Assembly: GCA_017502085.1 (NCBI GenBank)
Contig: JAFVVQ010000010.1
Location: 1 to 64,000 of the forward strand
Direction: 5' to 3'
Origin: Clostridia bacterium
GTDB taxonomy: Bacteria > Bacillota > Clostridia > Oscillospirales > Acutalibacteraceae
Length of the DNA: 64,000 nt
The notes under the pieces are model-generated. The model was not told the origin of the DNA. It did no database searches and saw nothing but the letters and a program-made list of their open reading frames with translations. Of the stretch, positions 43,551 through 53,107 are shown piece by piece. The translations under genes were made by a program, and so were the position numbers. How positions within the stretch are numbered: the first letter of the stretch is position 1; the number at the start of each line of letters is the position of its first letter.

Positions 43551-44429
43551 ATGAGAGCCGCAGAAAACTGGAAAGATTATGAGCTTATCGATTGCTCTGA
43601 CGGTGAGAGACTCGAAAGATGGGGAGATATCATCCTTGTCCGTCCCGACCCTCAGGTAATCTGGAAAACACCCAAAGAGAATCCGCTCTGGTATAATCCT
43701 CACGCAATTTATAACCGTTCGAATACCGGCGGCGGAAGCTGGCAGGTCTGCAAAAAGATGCCCGACGTATGGCAGATTGGCTTTGAGGAGCTTAAATTCA
43801 ACATCAAGACGATGGGCTTCAAGCATACGGGTCTTTTCCCTGAGCAGGCGGTCAACTGGCAGATGACAGCCGATATTATCAGGAATGCGGGCAGACCCGT
43901 CAAAGTGCTGAATCTTTTTGCATATACGGGCGGTGCAACCGTTGCCGCTCTCAATGCGGGTGCAAGTGTGACTCACGTTGACGCATCAAAGGGTATGACC
44001 CTCTGGGCAAAAGAAAATGCGGTTTCGAGCAAGGTTGCCGATACTCCCGTGCGCTGGCTTGTTGATGACTGCATCAAGTTTGTTCAGCGTGAAATCAGAA
44101 GAGGCAACAAATACGATATCATCATTATGGATCCGCCTTCATACGGCAGAGGTCCCAGCGGTGAGGTCTGGAAGCTTGAAAATGAAGTTTACGGCTTTGT
44201 TGAAATGTGTATGGAAGTTCTTTCCGACGATGCACTTATGGTACTTATCAATTCATACACAACGGGGCTTTCACCCAGTGTTATGGAATATATTCTCGGT
44301 GAGACCGTTCAGAGAAAACTCGGCGGTACGGTGTCGAGCGATGAAATCGGTATTCCCGTTTCGTCGAAGCCGGGCAGAGTGCTTCCGTGCGGTGCAAGTG
44401 CAATCTGGAAAGGAAACGGTGTGAAATGA
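43551..44429 (+). CDS. Class I SAM-dependent rRNA-type methyltransferase
   Basis: The 292-residue enzyme resembles the RlmI/RlmK-like class: VLNLFAYTGGATVAALNAGA (SAM-binding motif I, near residue 123), THVDASKGM, and the catalytic IIMDPPSYGRG near residue 195. The N-terminal ~100 residues form a beta-rich domain without a recognisable PUA domain. A 23S rRNA or similar nucleic acid target is likely but not certain. It follows ruvB by 27 bases with GGAG before the ATG, and its stop overlaps the start of the next gene. Confidence 0.88.
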   Translation: MRAAENWKDYELIDCSDGERLERWGDIILVRPDPQVIWKTPKENPLWYNPHAIYNRSNTGGGSWQVCKKMPDVWQIGFEELKFNIKTMGFKHTGLFPEQAVNWQMTADIIRNAGRPVKVLNLFAYTGGATVAALNAGASVTHVDASKGMTLWAKENAVSSKVADTPVRWLVDDCIKFVQREIRRGNKYDIIIMDPPSYGRGPSGEVWKLENEVYGFVEMCMEVLSDDALMVLINSYTTGLSPSVMEYILGETVQRKLGGTVSSDEIGIPVSSKPGRVLPCGASAIWKGNGVK

Positions 44430-44806
44430 AAAGCATAAAACCCGGCAGAGGACCGTCAATGATGGGCGGTATCATCGGAATTGCCGTTGCACTTTTCGGA
44501 GTTTTCTGGACGATTATGGCAATTGCGGGCGGTGCGTGGTTTATGGCTCCGTTCGGATTGATTTTCACGGGCATTGCCGTTGTGAAAACAATTTATGATT
44601 TCAAAAACGCAACGGGCAAAAACCGTTATTCCGAATATGACATAACAGACGGTGAAGAAGAAACCGACCCTCTCAACGAGAAGTTCGGAGAGAAGAAATA
44701 TTATAATCCCGCTTCGCAAACCGAAAACAGATACTGTCCTTATTGCGGACAGAGAGTTGAAGCTGAATACGAATTCTGCAACGTTTGCGGCAAGAAGTTG
44801 CCGTGA
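44426..44806 (+). CDS. Membrane protein with C-terminal zinc ribbon
   Basis: A 126-residue protein. Two membrane helices near residues 14-34 and 38-55 (GGIIGIAVALFGVFWTI, WFMAPFGLIFTGIAVV) are followed by an acidic linker and a double-CxxC zinc ribbon (CPYCGQ...CNVCGKKLP, residues 104-124). Translation is coupled to the methyltransferase by an ATGA overlap. It lies 35 bases before ecfA1. Zinc-ribbon membrane proteins of this size are common in Clostridia and have no assigned role. Confidence 0.8.
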   Translation: MKSIKPGRGPSMMGGIIGIAVALFGVFWTIMAIAGGAWFMAPFGLIFTGIAVVKTIYDFKNATGKNRYSEYDITDGEEETDPLNEKFGEKKYYNPASQTENRYCPYCGQRVEAEYEFCNVCGKKLP

Positions 44807-44841
44807 ATCAAACAATATTCGATTTGGAGTATGTTGATTAA

Positions 44842-45696
44842 ATGAGCGAAAAATTAATTGAATTCAAAAACGTAACAATGTTTTATAACGATCCCGAGGA
44901 AGCTGAAGCGGGTGAAAATATCGCCCCTGCACTGACCGATGTCAGCTTCAGCGTTGAGAAGGGTGAGTTTGTTGCCGTTCTCGGTCATAACGGATCGGGT
45001 AAAAGCACCCTTGCAAAGCTCTGCAATGCAATCTATGAGCCAAGTTCGGGTACGGTCAGCGTTAAGGGTATTATTGCCGATGATGACGAAAAAGCCGATG
45101 AAGTCAGAAGAATAGTCGGTATGGTTTTTCAGAATCCCGATAACCAGATTGTTGCAACGATTGTCGAGGATGACGTTGCTTTCGGTCCCGAAAATCTCGG
45201 TGTTGAGCCCAAAGAAATCCGACGCAGAGTTGATGAAGCGCTGAAAGCGGTCAATATGTATGACCACCGCCACCGTGAGCCGCATAAGCTTTCGGGCGGT
45301 CAGAAGCAGAGGGTTGCAATTGCGGGTGTTCTTGCAATGCAGACCGAGTGCATTGTGCTCGATGAGCCTACTGCAATGCTCGACCCTATGGGCAGAGAAG
45401 AGGTTATGCAGACCGTTCACAGAATGAACAAGGAGATGGGCATCACCGTTGTGCTGATAACTCACTTTATGGATGAAGCCGTCAAGGCGGACAGAGTTGT
45501 CATTATGTCGGGCGGCAGAATCGTTATGCAGGGCAAACCGAGAGAGGTTTTCTCGAAGGTTGAAGAGCTTCGCTCATACGGTCTCGACGTGCCGCAGTCA
45601 ACGGAACTTTGCCGTAATCTCGGTTTCGGAGACGGCGTTCTCAACGTTGATGAATGTGTTGAATTAATTGCAGAAAAGCTTGGAGGTGCCCGATGA
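44842..45696 (+). CDS. ecfA1: ECF transporter ATPase EcfA1
   Basis: The 284-residue ABC ATPase powers energy-coupling-factor vitamin or metal transporters. It shows Walker A GHNGSGKST (near residue 50), Q-loop FQNPDNQ, signature LSGGQKQR and Walker B VLDEPTAML. It overlaps ecfA2 by 4 bases. Only the shared energising module is here; substrate-binding S components must be encoded elsewhere, as in group II ECF systems. Confidence 0.96.
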   Translation: MSEKLIEFKNVTMFYNDPEEAEAGENIAPALTDVSFSVEKGEFVAVLGHNGSGKSTLAKLCNAIYEPSSGTVSVKGIIADDDEKADEVRRIVGMVFQNPDNQIVATIVEDDVAFGPENLGVEPKEIRRRVDEALKAVNMYDHRHREPHKLSGGQKQRVAIAGVLAMQTECIVLDEPTAMLDPMGREEVMQTVHRMNKEMGITVVLITHFMDEAVKADRVVIMSGGRIVMQGKPREVFSKVEELRSYGLDVPQSTELCRNLGFGDGVLNVDECVELIAEKLGGAR

Positions 45697-46559
45697 ATTA
45701 CGCAATCGAAACAATCGGGCTGACTCACTGGTACTCCAAAGGCACACCTCAGCAGGTTGCCGCAATCAGTGACGTCAACCTTCAGATAAAAAAAGGCGAG
45801 CTTGTCGGCATCATCGGTCATACGGGCTCGGGTAAGAGCACACTGATATCGCATTTCAACGGACTTTTGAAGCCCGACAGCGGCAAGGTGCTCGTCAACG
45901 GTGTGGATATCCACAAGGATAAAGAGACGCTCCGCAACACGAGATTCAAGGTCGGTCTTTGTTTTCAGTATCCCGAATACCAGCTTTTTGAGGAAACCGT
46001 CTACAAAGATATAGCGTTCGGTCCGAAAAATATGAAGCTTTCCGAGGAAGAAATCAAGCAGAGAGTTATCAGAGCGGCATCGTTTGTCGGTGTTAAAAAT
46101 GAGCATCTGAACCAATCGCCGTTTGACCTTTCGGGCGGTGAAAAAAGAAGGGTAGCCATTGCGGGTGTTATGTCAATGGAACCTGAAATTCTGATTTTTG
46201 ACGAGCCTGCCGCAGGTCTTGACCCCAAGGGAAGAAAAGACCTGATCGAGCTTATAAAAGAATACAGGAAGCAGACAGGCTCAACGGTTATTATTGTATC
46301 CCACAGTATGGAGGATATCGCAAGTCTTGTTGACAGAGTTATTGTTATCAATAATTCAACCGTTGCAATGCAGGGCAGTGTTGATGAGGTCTTTTCAAGA
46401 GGAGAAGAGCTTCGCTCGATGGGTCTCAACGTGCCTGAAATTACCGAAATTTTTGCAAAACTCCGTGCGAAGGGAATCGACGTACCCACAAATGTTTACA
46501 CTGTTGAGCAAGGTACGGAAATTCTTCGCAGACTTGCTGCGGGGAGGTGTGCCGAATGA
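45693..46559 (+). CDS. ecfA2: ECF transporter ATPase EcfA2
   Basis: A 288-residue partner ATPase that forms a heterodimer with EcfA1. Motifs are GHTGSGKST, Q-loop FQYPEYQ, the variant signature LSGGEKRR and Walker B IFDEPAAGL. ATGA overlaps link it to the genes before and after it. Confidence 0.96.
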   Translation: MNYAIETIGLTHWYSKGTPQQVAAISDVNLQIKKGELVGIIGHTGSGKSTLISHFNGLLKPDSGKVLVNGVDIHKDKETLRNTRFKVGLCFQYPEYQLFEETVYKDIAFGPKNMKLSEEEIKQRVIRAASFVGVKNEHLNQSPFDLSGGEKRRVAIAGVMSMEPEILIFDEPAAGLDPKGRKDLIELIKEYRKQTGSTVIIVSHSMEDIASLVDRVIVINNSTVAMQGSVDEVFSRGEELRSMGLNVPEITEIFAKLRAKGIDVPTNVYTVEQGTEILRRLAAGRCAE

Positions 46560-47371
46560 TAAGAGATATAACAATCGGACAGTATTATCCCGGCAAATCG
46601 CTTCTTCATAAGATCGATCCCCGAATGAAGCTGATACTCACTTTTGCGGTTATTGTTGTAATTTTTCTTTGCAAAAACTTCTTTTCGCTCGGTGTGATTG
46701 CGGTGACTGCGGTTATTGCATCCGCGCTTTCGGGAGTTCCTGCAAAGATGCTTCTCAAGAGCCTTAAACCGATTGCCGTGATTCTTCTTTTTACCGCAAT
46801 CCTGAATGTTTTCTATACTCAGGGCGGAGACGTCTGGCTTGAATGGAAATTCATAAAGATTACCGAAAAAGGTGTGTTTACGGCGATTTTTACTATGGTC
46901 AGAATTATTTCACTTGTGCTTATCAGTTCGCTTCTGACCTATACGACGACCCCGACGATGCTTACCGACGCACTTGAGAGAGTGCTTTCACCCCTCAAGA
47001 TTTTCAAAATCAAGGTGCATACTCTTGCGATGATGATGACCCTTGCTCTTCGCTTCATACCGACTCTCATCGAGGAGATTGACAGAATTATGAATGCACA
47101 GAAGGCGAGAGGCGCCGATCTTGAAACGGGAGGAATTGTTCAGCGCGCAAAGGCGCTTGTTCCGATTTTTGTTCCGCTGATGGTTTCATCGTTCAGAAGA
47201 GCATATGAACTTGCTTTTGCTATGACGTGCCGTTGTTACACGGGCGGCGAAGGCAGAACGAGAATGAAACAGATGAAGCTTTCGGGTCTTGACTTTTTCG
47301 CACTGTTTGTCTGCGTTGCGATAACTGCGGGCATCATAGTTCTCAATCACTTTTTTGAGGCAGTAATTTAA
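46556..47371 (+). CDS. ecfT: ECF transporter transmembrane protein EcfT
   Basis: A 271-residue membrane component with five to six helices. It carries the two coupling-helix motifs that touch the ATPases, QKARGADLE near residue 182 and the less usual CRCYTGG near residue 225. The ATG at 46556 has GAGGTG seven bases upstream and overlaps the ecfA2 stop; an ATG nine bases earlier is too close to that site. It completes the ecfA1-A2-T module, with truA directly after it, a common clostridial order. Confidence 0.95.
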   Translation: MIRDITIGQYYPGKSLLHKIDPRMKLILTFAVIVVIFLCKNFFSLGVIAVTAVIASALSGVPAKMLLKSLKPIAVILLFTAILNVFYTQGGDVWLEWKFIKITEKGVFTAIFTMVRIISLVLISSLLTYTTTPTMLTDALERVLSPLKIFKIKVHTLAMMMTLALRFIPTLIEEIDRIMNAQKARGADLETGGIVQRAKALVPIFVPLMVSSFRRAYELAFAMTCRCYTGGEGRTRMKQMKLSGLDFFALFVCVAITAGIIVLNHFFEAVI

Positions 47372-47392
47372 GAAATAATAAGAAGGTAAATT

Positions 47393-48127
47393 ATGCGCAA
47401 TCTGCTATTGACAATTTCATTCGACGGCACTGCTTATCACGGCTGGCAGGTACAGGAAAACGCCGTTACCGTTCAGCAGACTCTTCAGGATGCCTTTGAA
47501 CGCATCTGCTCAAGCAGAGATAACGTTGTCGGCTGCTCCAGAACGGATGCGGGTGTTCACGCAAATATGTATTGCTGCAACATCAGAACGGAGAATCCGA
47601 TTGCCTGTGAAAAGCTTGTCGGTGCTCTCAACGCAATTATGCTCCGTGATATTGCGGCGCTTGATTGCAAAGAGGTCGATTATGATTTTCACGCAAGGTA
47701 TGATTGTAAGTCTAAGGAATATATTTATAAAATCTGGAATTCGCCCAATAAAAATCCGTTTCTCTACGACTATTCCTTACACTATAAGCACAGACTCGAT
47801 GAAGCGTTTCTCTCAAAGCAGGCGGCGGATTTCATCGGTACTTACGATTTTGCGTCATTCTGTGCGGCGGGCAGCAGTGTGGAGGATACCGTACGTACGG
47901 TTATGAATGCATCTGTTGAGCGTGACGGAGATATGGTGGTTTTCAGAGTCGAAGCAGACGGATTCCTTTATAATATGGTACGTATAATGACGGGAACGCT
48001 GATTGATATCTCAAGGGGTAAAATACCTGCAGATTTAATTCCGCAGATTATCTCGGCAAAAAATCGTTTTGCGGCGGGTTATACTGCACCCGCAAGAGGG
48101 CTTTACCTCAACAAAATACATTATTGA
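47393..48127 (+). CDS. truA: tRNA pseudouridine synthase A
   Basis: A 244-residue enzyme that converts uridines 38-40 of tRNA anticodon arms to pseudouridine. GCSRTDAGVHA near residue 50 contains the catalytic Asp; YDGTAYHGWQ-type N-terminal residues (FDGTAYHGWQ) and YNMVRIMTGTLI are also diagnostic. It is 21 bases after ecfT. Confidence 0.97.
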   Translation: MRNLLLTISFDGTAYHGWQVQENAVTVQQTLQDAFERICSSRDNVVGCSRTDAGVHANMYCCNIRTENPIACEKLVGALNAIMLRDIAALDCKEVDYDFHARYDCKSKEYIYKIWNSPNKNPFLYDYSLHYKHRLDEAFLSKQAADFIGTYDFASFCAAGSSVEDTVRTVMNASVERDGDMVVFRVEADGFLYNMVRIMTGTLIDISRGKIPADLIPQIISAKNRFAAGYTAPARGLYLNKIHY

Positions 48128-48147
48128 TAAGAGGGAGTGTGAGGTTT

Positions 48148-49314
48148 GTGAAGGATAAAAAGATAATAGATCTCAACAAAAGAAGAAAAAAGCTGAACAT
48201 CAAAAAACTGTTTCGTGCATTGAGAGTTCCGATTGTTGTGTTTGCCGTTATCATTGCGGTTTTTCTGAGCGCAAGACTTGTCGGCAAAGTTGCGACCTCA
48301 AATATAACGGACTCAATCAGGCAGATCAGAACGGTATTTTCGGACGGAAAAGGCTATCCGTATTCGCTTAAAAGCCTCAATGTCAGAAAGACCGATGCCA
48401 TCGGTGACAGGCTGATGATTATCAGTTCCGATGAAAGTCTTGTGCTTGACAGCAGAGCAGGGGAGCTTTTCAGATATCAACTCGGAAACGCCGAGTCAAA
48501 GACTGTCACGTCAAACGGCAGAGCACTTGTTTACAGTAACGGCTCGGGCAAGGTTACTCTTCAGAGTAAAACCGAGATTCTCGGAACGGTTGAAGAGCCT
48601 CGTGCGGTTGTCACTGCGGCTCTCGCTGAAAACGGAAGATTTGCAACAAGCAGATCAGCCGAAGGCGCTCAGAGTGTGCTGACGGTTTACGATACAAAAT
48701 TCAAAAAGGAATTTGAATGGGAATGTGCTGAGGAACGAATCACCGCAATCGCTCTTTCGCCTGACGGTAAAAGAGTTGCGGTAACTGCCACGGGTGTTGA
48801 GAATGCTGAAATTTATTCAAGAGTCATCATTTTCAATACCAAAAAGGCAGAGCCCATTCTTGACCGGAAATTCAGCGGGACACTTTTTCTCAAGATATTT
48901 GCTCCGTCAAAAAATACCGTTATTGCCGTCGGTGACAACAAAACTGTTGTTCTCGGCAAAAAGGGAGAGAAGGTCGATGAGCTGACGTATGCCGAAAACA
49001 GCATTTCGCTTGTTGAATCGGACGATAAGGGGCACATTGCGGTCTGCCGATCGGAATTCGGCGGCGCGAAGTCATCTGTAACCGTATTTAAAAAGAACGG
49101 TGCAAGAGCGGGTGAAATAAGCGTTCAGGGTGATTCCGTGAGCATCGACGTCGGCTCTAATAAGATTGCGACGGTTGTCGGCGATGAAATTATCGTCTAT
49201 AACTTTAAGGGCGAAGAAAAAGAACGAATCCGCACAGAATCCGCGCCTTCTCAGGTGATTTACTGCAACGGTGACGTATATGCGGTTGAAAACGGTTTCA
49301 TCTGCAAATATTAA
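48148..49314 (+). CDS. Membrane-anchored beta-propeller-like protein (DUF5711-like)
   Basis: About 388 residues. A basic N-terminus (KKIIDLNKRRKKLNIKK) precedes one membrane helix near residues 30-48 (VPIVVFAVIIAVFLSA). The rest is a series of short beta repeats resembling WD or quinoprotein blades (AIALSPDGKRVAV, EIIVYNFKGEEKERI). The architecture fits the DUF5711 family of Clostridia, whose role is unknown. The start is uncertain: the GTG at 48148 is 10 bases after GGGAG; a frame from 48124 overlaps truA. It lies between truA and cvpA. Confidence 0.75.
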   Translation: MKDKKIIDLNKRRKKLNIKKLFRALRVPIVVFAVIIAVFLSARLVGKVATSNITDSIRQIRTVFSDGKGYPYSLKSLNVRKTDAIGDRLMIISSDESLVLDSRAGELFRYQLGNAESKTVTSNGRALVYSNGSGKVTLQSKTEILGTVEEPRAVVTAALAENGRFATSRSAEGAQSVLTVYDTKFKKEFEWECAEERITAIALSPDGKRVAVTATGVENAEIYSRVIIFNTKKAEPILDRKFSGTLFLKIFAPSKNTVIAVGDNKTVVLGKKGEKVDELTYAENSISLVESDDKGHIAVCRSEFGGAKSSVTVFKKNGARAGEISVQGDSVSIDVGSNKIATVVGDEIIVYNFKGEEKERIRTESAPSQVIYCNGDVYAVENGFICKY

Positions 49315-49333
49315 TATGACGGAGGATTTGTAA

Positions 49334-50050
49334 ATGGAAATATTACCGCTTGTTATTGACGGAATACTGATTCTTGTTTTTGTGGCGTGTATTATTGACG
49401 GCCGCAGAAAAGGTCTTGTCAAAATGATTTTGTCGCTTGTTTCGGTTATTATCAGCTTTGCGGTTGCGCAATCGCTTTCTGCTCCCGTAGCTGCGTGGGC
49501 AAATGAGGCATTTGTCGGCGAAACGGTTTCAGGATATATTGAAGAATATATCGGGGATGCATTTGAAAACAGTGCGTTGCCCAACAAGGATTATCCCGAT
49601 GTGCAGAGCATAGAAGAAAATATTCCTGAAGAAATAAAGTCACTTCTTGAAAAATATGGCGTATCGATTGAAAGTATTACTGACGGTGCAGCTGACAGCG
49701 TTGAGCAAGTGAGCAAGAATATTGCGGATAAAATACTTGATGCGGTATTGTTGCCCGTTCTTGAAACAGTTGCATTCCTTGCTATATACATAATTTGTTC
49801 TGCGGTGCTTTCGATAATCAGCGGAATTATCTGCTCGGTATTCAAGCTACCGGTAATCAACCGAATCAACAAGCTTCTCGGCGGCATACTCGGTGCAGTC
49901 AAGGGCTTCTGCGTTGTAACCGTTGTCAGTATGCTTGCGGTGTTTGTTTCAGGTTTTATCAGAGGCAACGAGGTTGCCGATGCGGTAACACAGTCGACAC
50001 TTGCAAATGCTCTCAGCGACGTTGCAACTCAGCTTATCAGCAGTATTTAA
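49334..50050 (+). CDS. CvpA-family membrane protein
   Basis: A 238-residue protein with about four membrane helices and the CvpA pattern: DGILILVFVACIIDGRRKGLVK at the start, the GFLKGLxR-like helix and GAVKGFCVVTVVSML at residue 185. An inserted soluble loop (residues 55-125) separates helices 2 and 3. CvpA proteins are linked to colicin V export and envelope homeostasis, but their mechanism is unclear. It follows the propeller-like gene by 19 bases. Confidence 0.85.
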   Translation: MEILPLVIDGILILVFVACIIDGRRKGLVKMILSLVSVIISFAVAQSLSAPVAAWANEAFVGETVSGYIEEYIGDAFENSALPNKDYPDVQSIEENIPEEIKSLLEKYGVSIESITDGAADSVEQVSKNIADKILDAVLLPVLETVAFLAIYIICSAVLSIISGIICSVFKLPVINRINKLLGGILGAVKGFCVVTVVSMLAVFVSGFIRGNEVADAVTQSTLANALSDVATQLISSI

Positions 50051-50069
50051 CCTAAGGAGGTCAATAAAA

Positions 50070-50690
50070 ATGAAGTCAATCATCAAAGAATTATTTGCGG
50101 GTTGTCTCACAATCCCCAATCTTATCTCTGTTATCCGTATTGCACTCATTCCGGTTTTCGGAGTGCTCTATTATCAGGGCGACGTTTTATGGGCGGTTGT
50201 AGTTCTCTTTATTTCGGGTCTCACCGACTTCTTTGACGGCAAAATCGCAAGAAAATTCAATCAGATAAGCGCTCTCGGCAAGCTTCTTGACCCCATTGCC
50301 GATAAGCTTACGCAGATAACAATCGCAATCGTGCTTTATCTGACGTTCAGCGGCAGTGCCGATAAAACAATCAAGGCGTTCAGCTGGGTATTCCTTATTT
50401 TCCTTGTAAAAGAAGCTCTTATGGTTGTCGGCGGTGCACTTATGATCGCATTCGGTCTCAAACCCGTTGCCGCAGAAATGCCCGGCAAGATTGCAACCTT
50501 CGTTTTCTATGCGGTTATGATTGTTATAATTGCCTTCGGACCCGATATCGGTCTCTTCAAGGCATTTGTGCTTCCTAACTGGCTTATGATTGTTCTTGTT
50601 TGTATCAGTGTTTTGCTGACGCTTGTTGCGTTCTGCAGTTATCTTCCCGGAGTTTTTCAGCAGGTCAAGGAAAGAAAGTCGGCTAAATAA
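50070..50690 (+). CDS. pgsA: CDP-diacylglycerol-glycerol-3-phosphate phosphatidyltransferase
   Basis: The 206-residue membrane enzyme makes phosphatidylglycerophosphate, the first committed step to phosphatidylglycerol and cardiolipin. The CDP-alcohol phosphotransferase signature is complete: D-x-x-D-G-x-x-A-R, eight residues, G-x-x-x-D-x-x-x-D, in DFFDGKIARKF and GKLLDPIADK near residues 49-76. AAGGAGG precedes the ATG at 50070. It is 19 bases after cvpA. Confidence 0.93.
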   Translation: MKSIIKELFAGCLTIPNLISVIRIALIPVFGVLYYQGDVLWAVVVLFISGLTDFFDGKIARKFNQISALGKLLDPIADKLTQITIAIVLYLTFSGSADKTIKAFSWVFLIFLVKEALMVVGGALMIAFGLKPVAAEMPGKIATFVFYAVMIVIIAFGPDIGLFKAFVLPNWLMIVLVCISVLLTLVAFCSYLPGVFQQVKERKSAK

Positions 50691-50728
50691 TTTCGGATAA
50701 AAATTTTACTCTCAAAGGATTAGTTTAA

Positions 50729-53047
50729 ATGAAACAGGTTTTATGCGCAAAATGTAAAAAACGCCCCGCAATGTTTTTTGTGACAAAGGTTGAGGGCGAA
50801 AAAACAACTCAGGAAGGTCTTTGCATCAAGTGTGCTATGGAGATGAACATCGGCCCGGTCAAGCAGATTATGCAGAGTATGGGAATCTCGGAGGATGAGA
50901 TTGATGATGTAAGTGAGCAGTTCGATGCCCTGTTCGGCGAAGACGGCAGTTTTGAGCCGGGCGGAGCGGGAACAATGCCGTTCCTTCAGAATCTCCAGAA
51001 TTTCGGTGCTGTCAGCGGCAATGACAACGACGAGGACAGAACGTCGTCAGAAGGAACAGTTGAAAAAACTGCAGATAAAAAGAAAAAATGGGGCGGCAGA
51101 AAAGACAAGAGCGAAGAGGGTGAAAAGAAACGCAAGTTTCTCGGACTTTATTGCTCAGACCTGACCGCAAAGGCAAAGGCGGGCAAAATCGACCGTATCA
51201 TCGGCAGAGAAAACGAGATATACAGAGCGGTTCAGATTCTTTGCAGAAGAACAAAGAACAACCCCTGTCTTATCGGTGAACCGGGTGTCGGTAAAACCGC
51301 AATCGCAGAGGGTCTCGCGCTCCGTATTGCAGAGGGAAACGTACCTGCAAAGCTCAAGGATAAAGAAATCCATCTTCTCGACCTTACCGCTCTTGTTGCG
51401 GGCACACAGTTCAGAGGTCAGTTTGAAAGCAGAATCAAGGGTCTTGTCGACGAGGTCAAGAGTGAGGGCAACATCATTCTGTTTATCGATGAGGTGCATT
51501 CGCTTGTCGGTACGGGCGATGCAGAAGGCTCAATGAATGCCGCGAATATCCTCAAGCCCTCTCTTTCAAGGGGAGAAATTCAGATTATCGGTGCAACAAC
51601 CTTTACCGAATACCGAAAATATATTGAGAAGGATGCCGCTCTCGAACGCAGACTTCAGCCCATCAGGGTTGAGGAGCCTTCAATTGAGCAGACCTGCGAA
51701 ATGCTCAAGGGTGTCAAGGATTACTATGAGGATTTCCACAGAGTCAAGGTCAGCGATACACTGATTGAAAAGGCGGTTATTCTCTCTGAAAGATATATCA
51801 ATGACAGATTCTTGCCCGACAAGGCAATTGACCTTCTCGATGAAGCCTGCACCTGCGCAAATCTTCGCAACAAGGTAATCAGTGATTATGAAACTGCACT
51901 CGATAACCTTGTTTGTCTTGAAGTCAGAGAAGCAGAACTTATGGAAACCGATGGTGAAAAAGAAGCTGATTACGAAGAAATTGCAAAGGTCAAGGCTGAA
52001 CTCATCAAGGCACATGATGAAGTTGACAGACTTGAAAAACTTGCTTCTGACTGCCACGTGACAGAGGATGACCTTGCAAAAGTCATTCAGCTCTGGACCG
52101 GTATTCCCGCAAGTAAGGTTATCGAAAGCGACCTTCGCAGGCTTTCAAATCTTGAGAGCAATCTCAAGGCGAATCTCATCGGTCAGGATGAAGCAATCAA
52201 GCTTGTCGGCGCGGCTGTGCGCAGAGGAAGAGTACAGATAAGTCCGAGAAGAAGACCTGCATCGTTCATTTTTGTGGGACCGACGGGTGTAGGTAAAACC
52301 GAGCTTGTCAAACTCCTTGCAAAAGAGCTTTTCGATACCCCCGAAACTCTTATCCGTCTTGATATGAGTGAGTTTATGGAGAAACATTCTGTTTCCAGAA
52401 TTATCGGTTCACCTCCCGGCTACGTCGGTTATGATGAGGCGGGTCAGCTTACCGAAAAGGTGCGCCGCAAACCGTATTCGGTTGTTCTTTTTGATGAAAT
52501 TGAAAAAGCACATCCCGACGTTATGAATATTCTTCTTCAGATTCTTGATGAAGGTAAAATCACGGATGCTCAGGGCAGAAACGTCAGCTTTGAGAATACC
52601 GTTATAATTATGACCTCCAATGCGGGCAGTAACAGAGGAAGCGGAGCTCTCGGTTTTGCAAAAACAAAGAACGAGGCTTCGAAGGAGAAGGCGCTCAAGG
52701 CACTTTCCGAATTCCTTCGTCCCGAATTTATCGGCAGAGTTGACGAGGTTGTTGTTTTCAATGATCTTACTCAGTCGGACTATGAAAATATTGCCCGTCT
52801 GATGCTCGGAGAACTTGTTGACCCGATTGCCGACAAGGGAATTAAATTCACATGGGATGATGCCGCAATTGAAACGATTGCCCGTCTTTCCGTTGACGGA
52901 ACAAGAGGAGCGAGAGATCTTCGCAACGTAATCCGCAGAAACGTTGAGGATGTTATCACCTCAAAGATTGTTGAGTCATCCGACACACCGCTCAAGGCGG
53001 TTTCACTGACGGCAAACGGTGATGAAATCATCTGCAATTTCGAATAA
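50729..53047 (+). CDS. ClpE-like ATP-dependent chaperone/unfoldase
   Basis: A 772-residue double AAA+ unfoldase. In place of the usual Clp N-domain it begins with a zinc finger, Cys6-x2-Cys9-x22-Cys32-x2-Cys35, the spacing of ClpE. A charged, low-complexity linker (residues 85-140) follows, then AAA-1 with GEPGVGKT (near 185), a short coiled M-domain, and AAA-2 with GPTGVGKT (near 517). AAA-2 ends in the Clp D2-small domain. It would feed substrates to ClpP, but clpP is not in the window. No CtsR site was recognised upstream. It is probably transcribed with pgsA or from an unseen promoter in the 38-base gap. Confidence 0.9.
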   Translation: MKQVLCAKCKKRPAMFFVTKVEGEKTTQEGLCIKCAMEMNIGPVKQIMQSMGISEDEIDDVSEQFDALFGEDGSFEPGGAGTMPFLQNLQNFGAVSGNDNDEDRTSSEGTVEKTADKKKKWGGRKDKSEEGEKKRKFLGLYCSDLTAKAKAGKIDRIIGRENEIYRAVQILCRRTKNNPCLIGEPGVGKTAIAEGLALRIAEGNVPAKLKDKEIHLLDLTALVAGTQFRGQFESRIKGLVDEVKSEGNIILFIDEVHSLVGTGDAEGSMNAANILKPSLSRGEIQIIGATTFTEYRKYIEKDAALERRLQPIRVEEPSIEQTCEMLKGVKDYYEDFHRVKVSDTLIEKAVILSERYINDRFLPDKAIDLLDEACTCANLRNKVISDYETALDNLVCLEVREAELMETDGEKEADYEEIAKVKAELIKAHDEVDRLEKLASDCHVTEDDLAKVIQLWTGIPASKVIESDLRRLSNLESNLKANLIGQDEAIKLVGAAVRRGRVQISPRRRPASFIFVGPTGVGKTELVKLLAKELFDTPETLIRLDMSEFMEKHSVSRIIGSPPGYVGYDEAGQLTEKVRRKPYSVVLFDEIEKAHPDVMNILLQILDEGKITDAQGRNVSFENTVIIMTSNAGSNRGSGALGFAKTKNEASKEKALKALSEFLRPEFIGRVDEVVVFNDLTQSDYENIARLMLGELVDPIADKGIKFTWDDAAIETIARLSVDGTRGARDLRNVIRRNVEDVITSKIVESSDTPLKAVSLTANGDEIICNFE

Positions 53048-53054
53048 AAAATAT

Positions 53055-53097
53055 GCCCTCCGCACTTGTCTGAATGAGTGCGGAGGGCTTTGCTTTT
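53055..53097. terminator. Bidirectional terminator after the clpE-like gene
   Basis: A perfect 12-bp stem (GCCCTCCGCACT, 53055-53066, with AGTGCGGAGGGC, 53077-53088), followed by TTTGCTTTTT. On the other strand the A-rich 5' flank gives a T run, so it can also end the leftward phosphoesterase transcript. Confidence 0.92.
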
Positions 53098-53107
53098 TCT
53101 TATTTAA

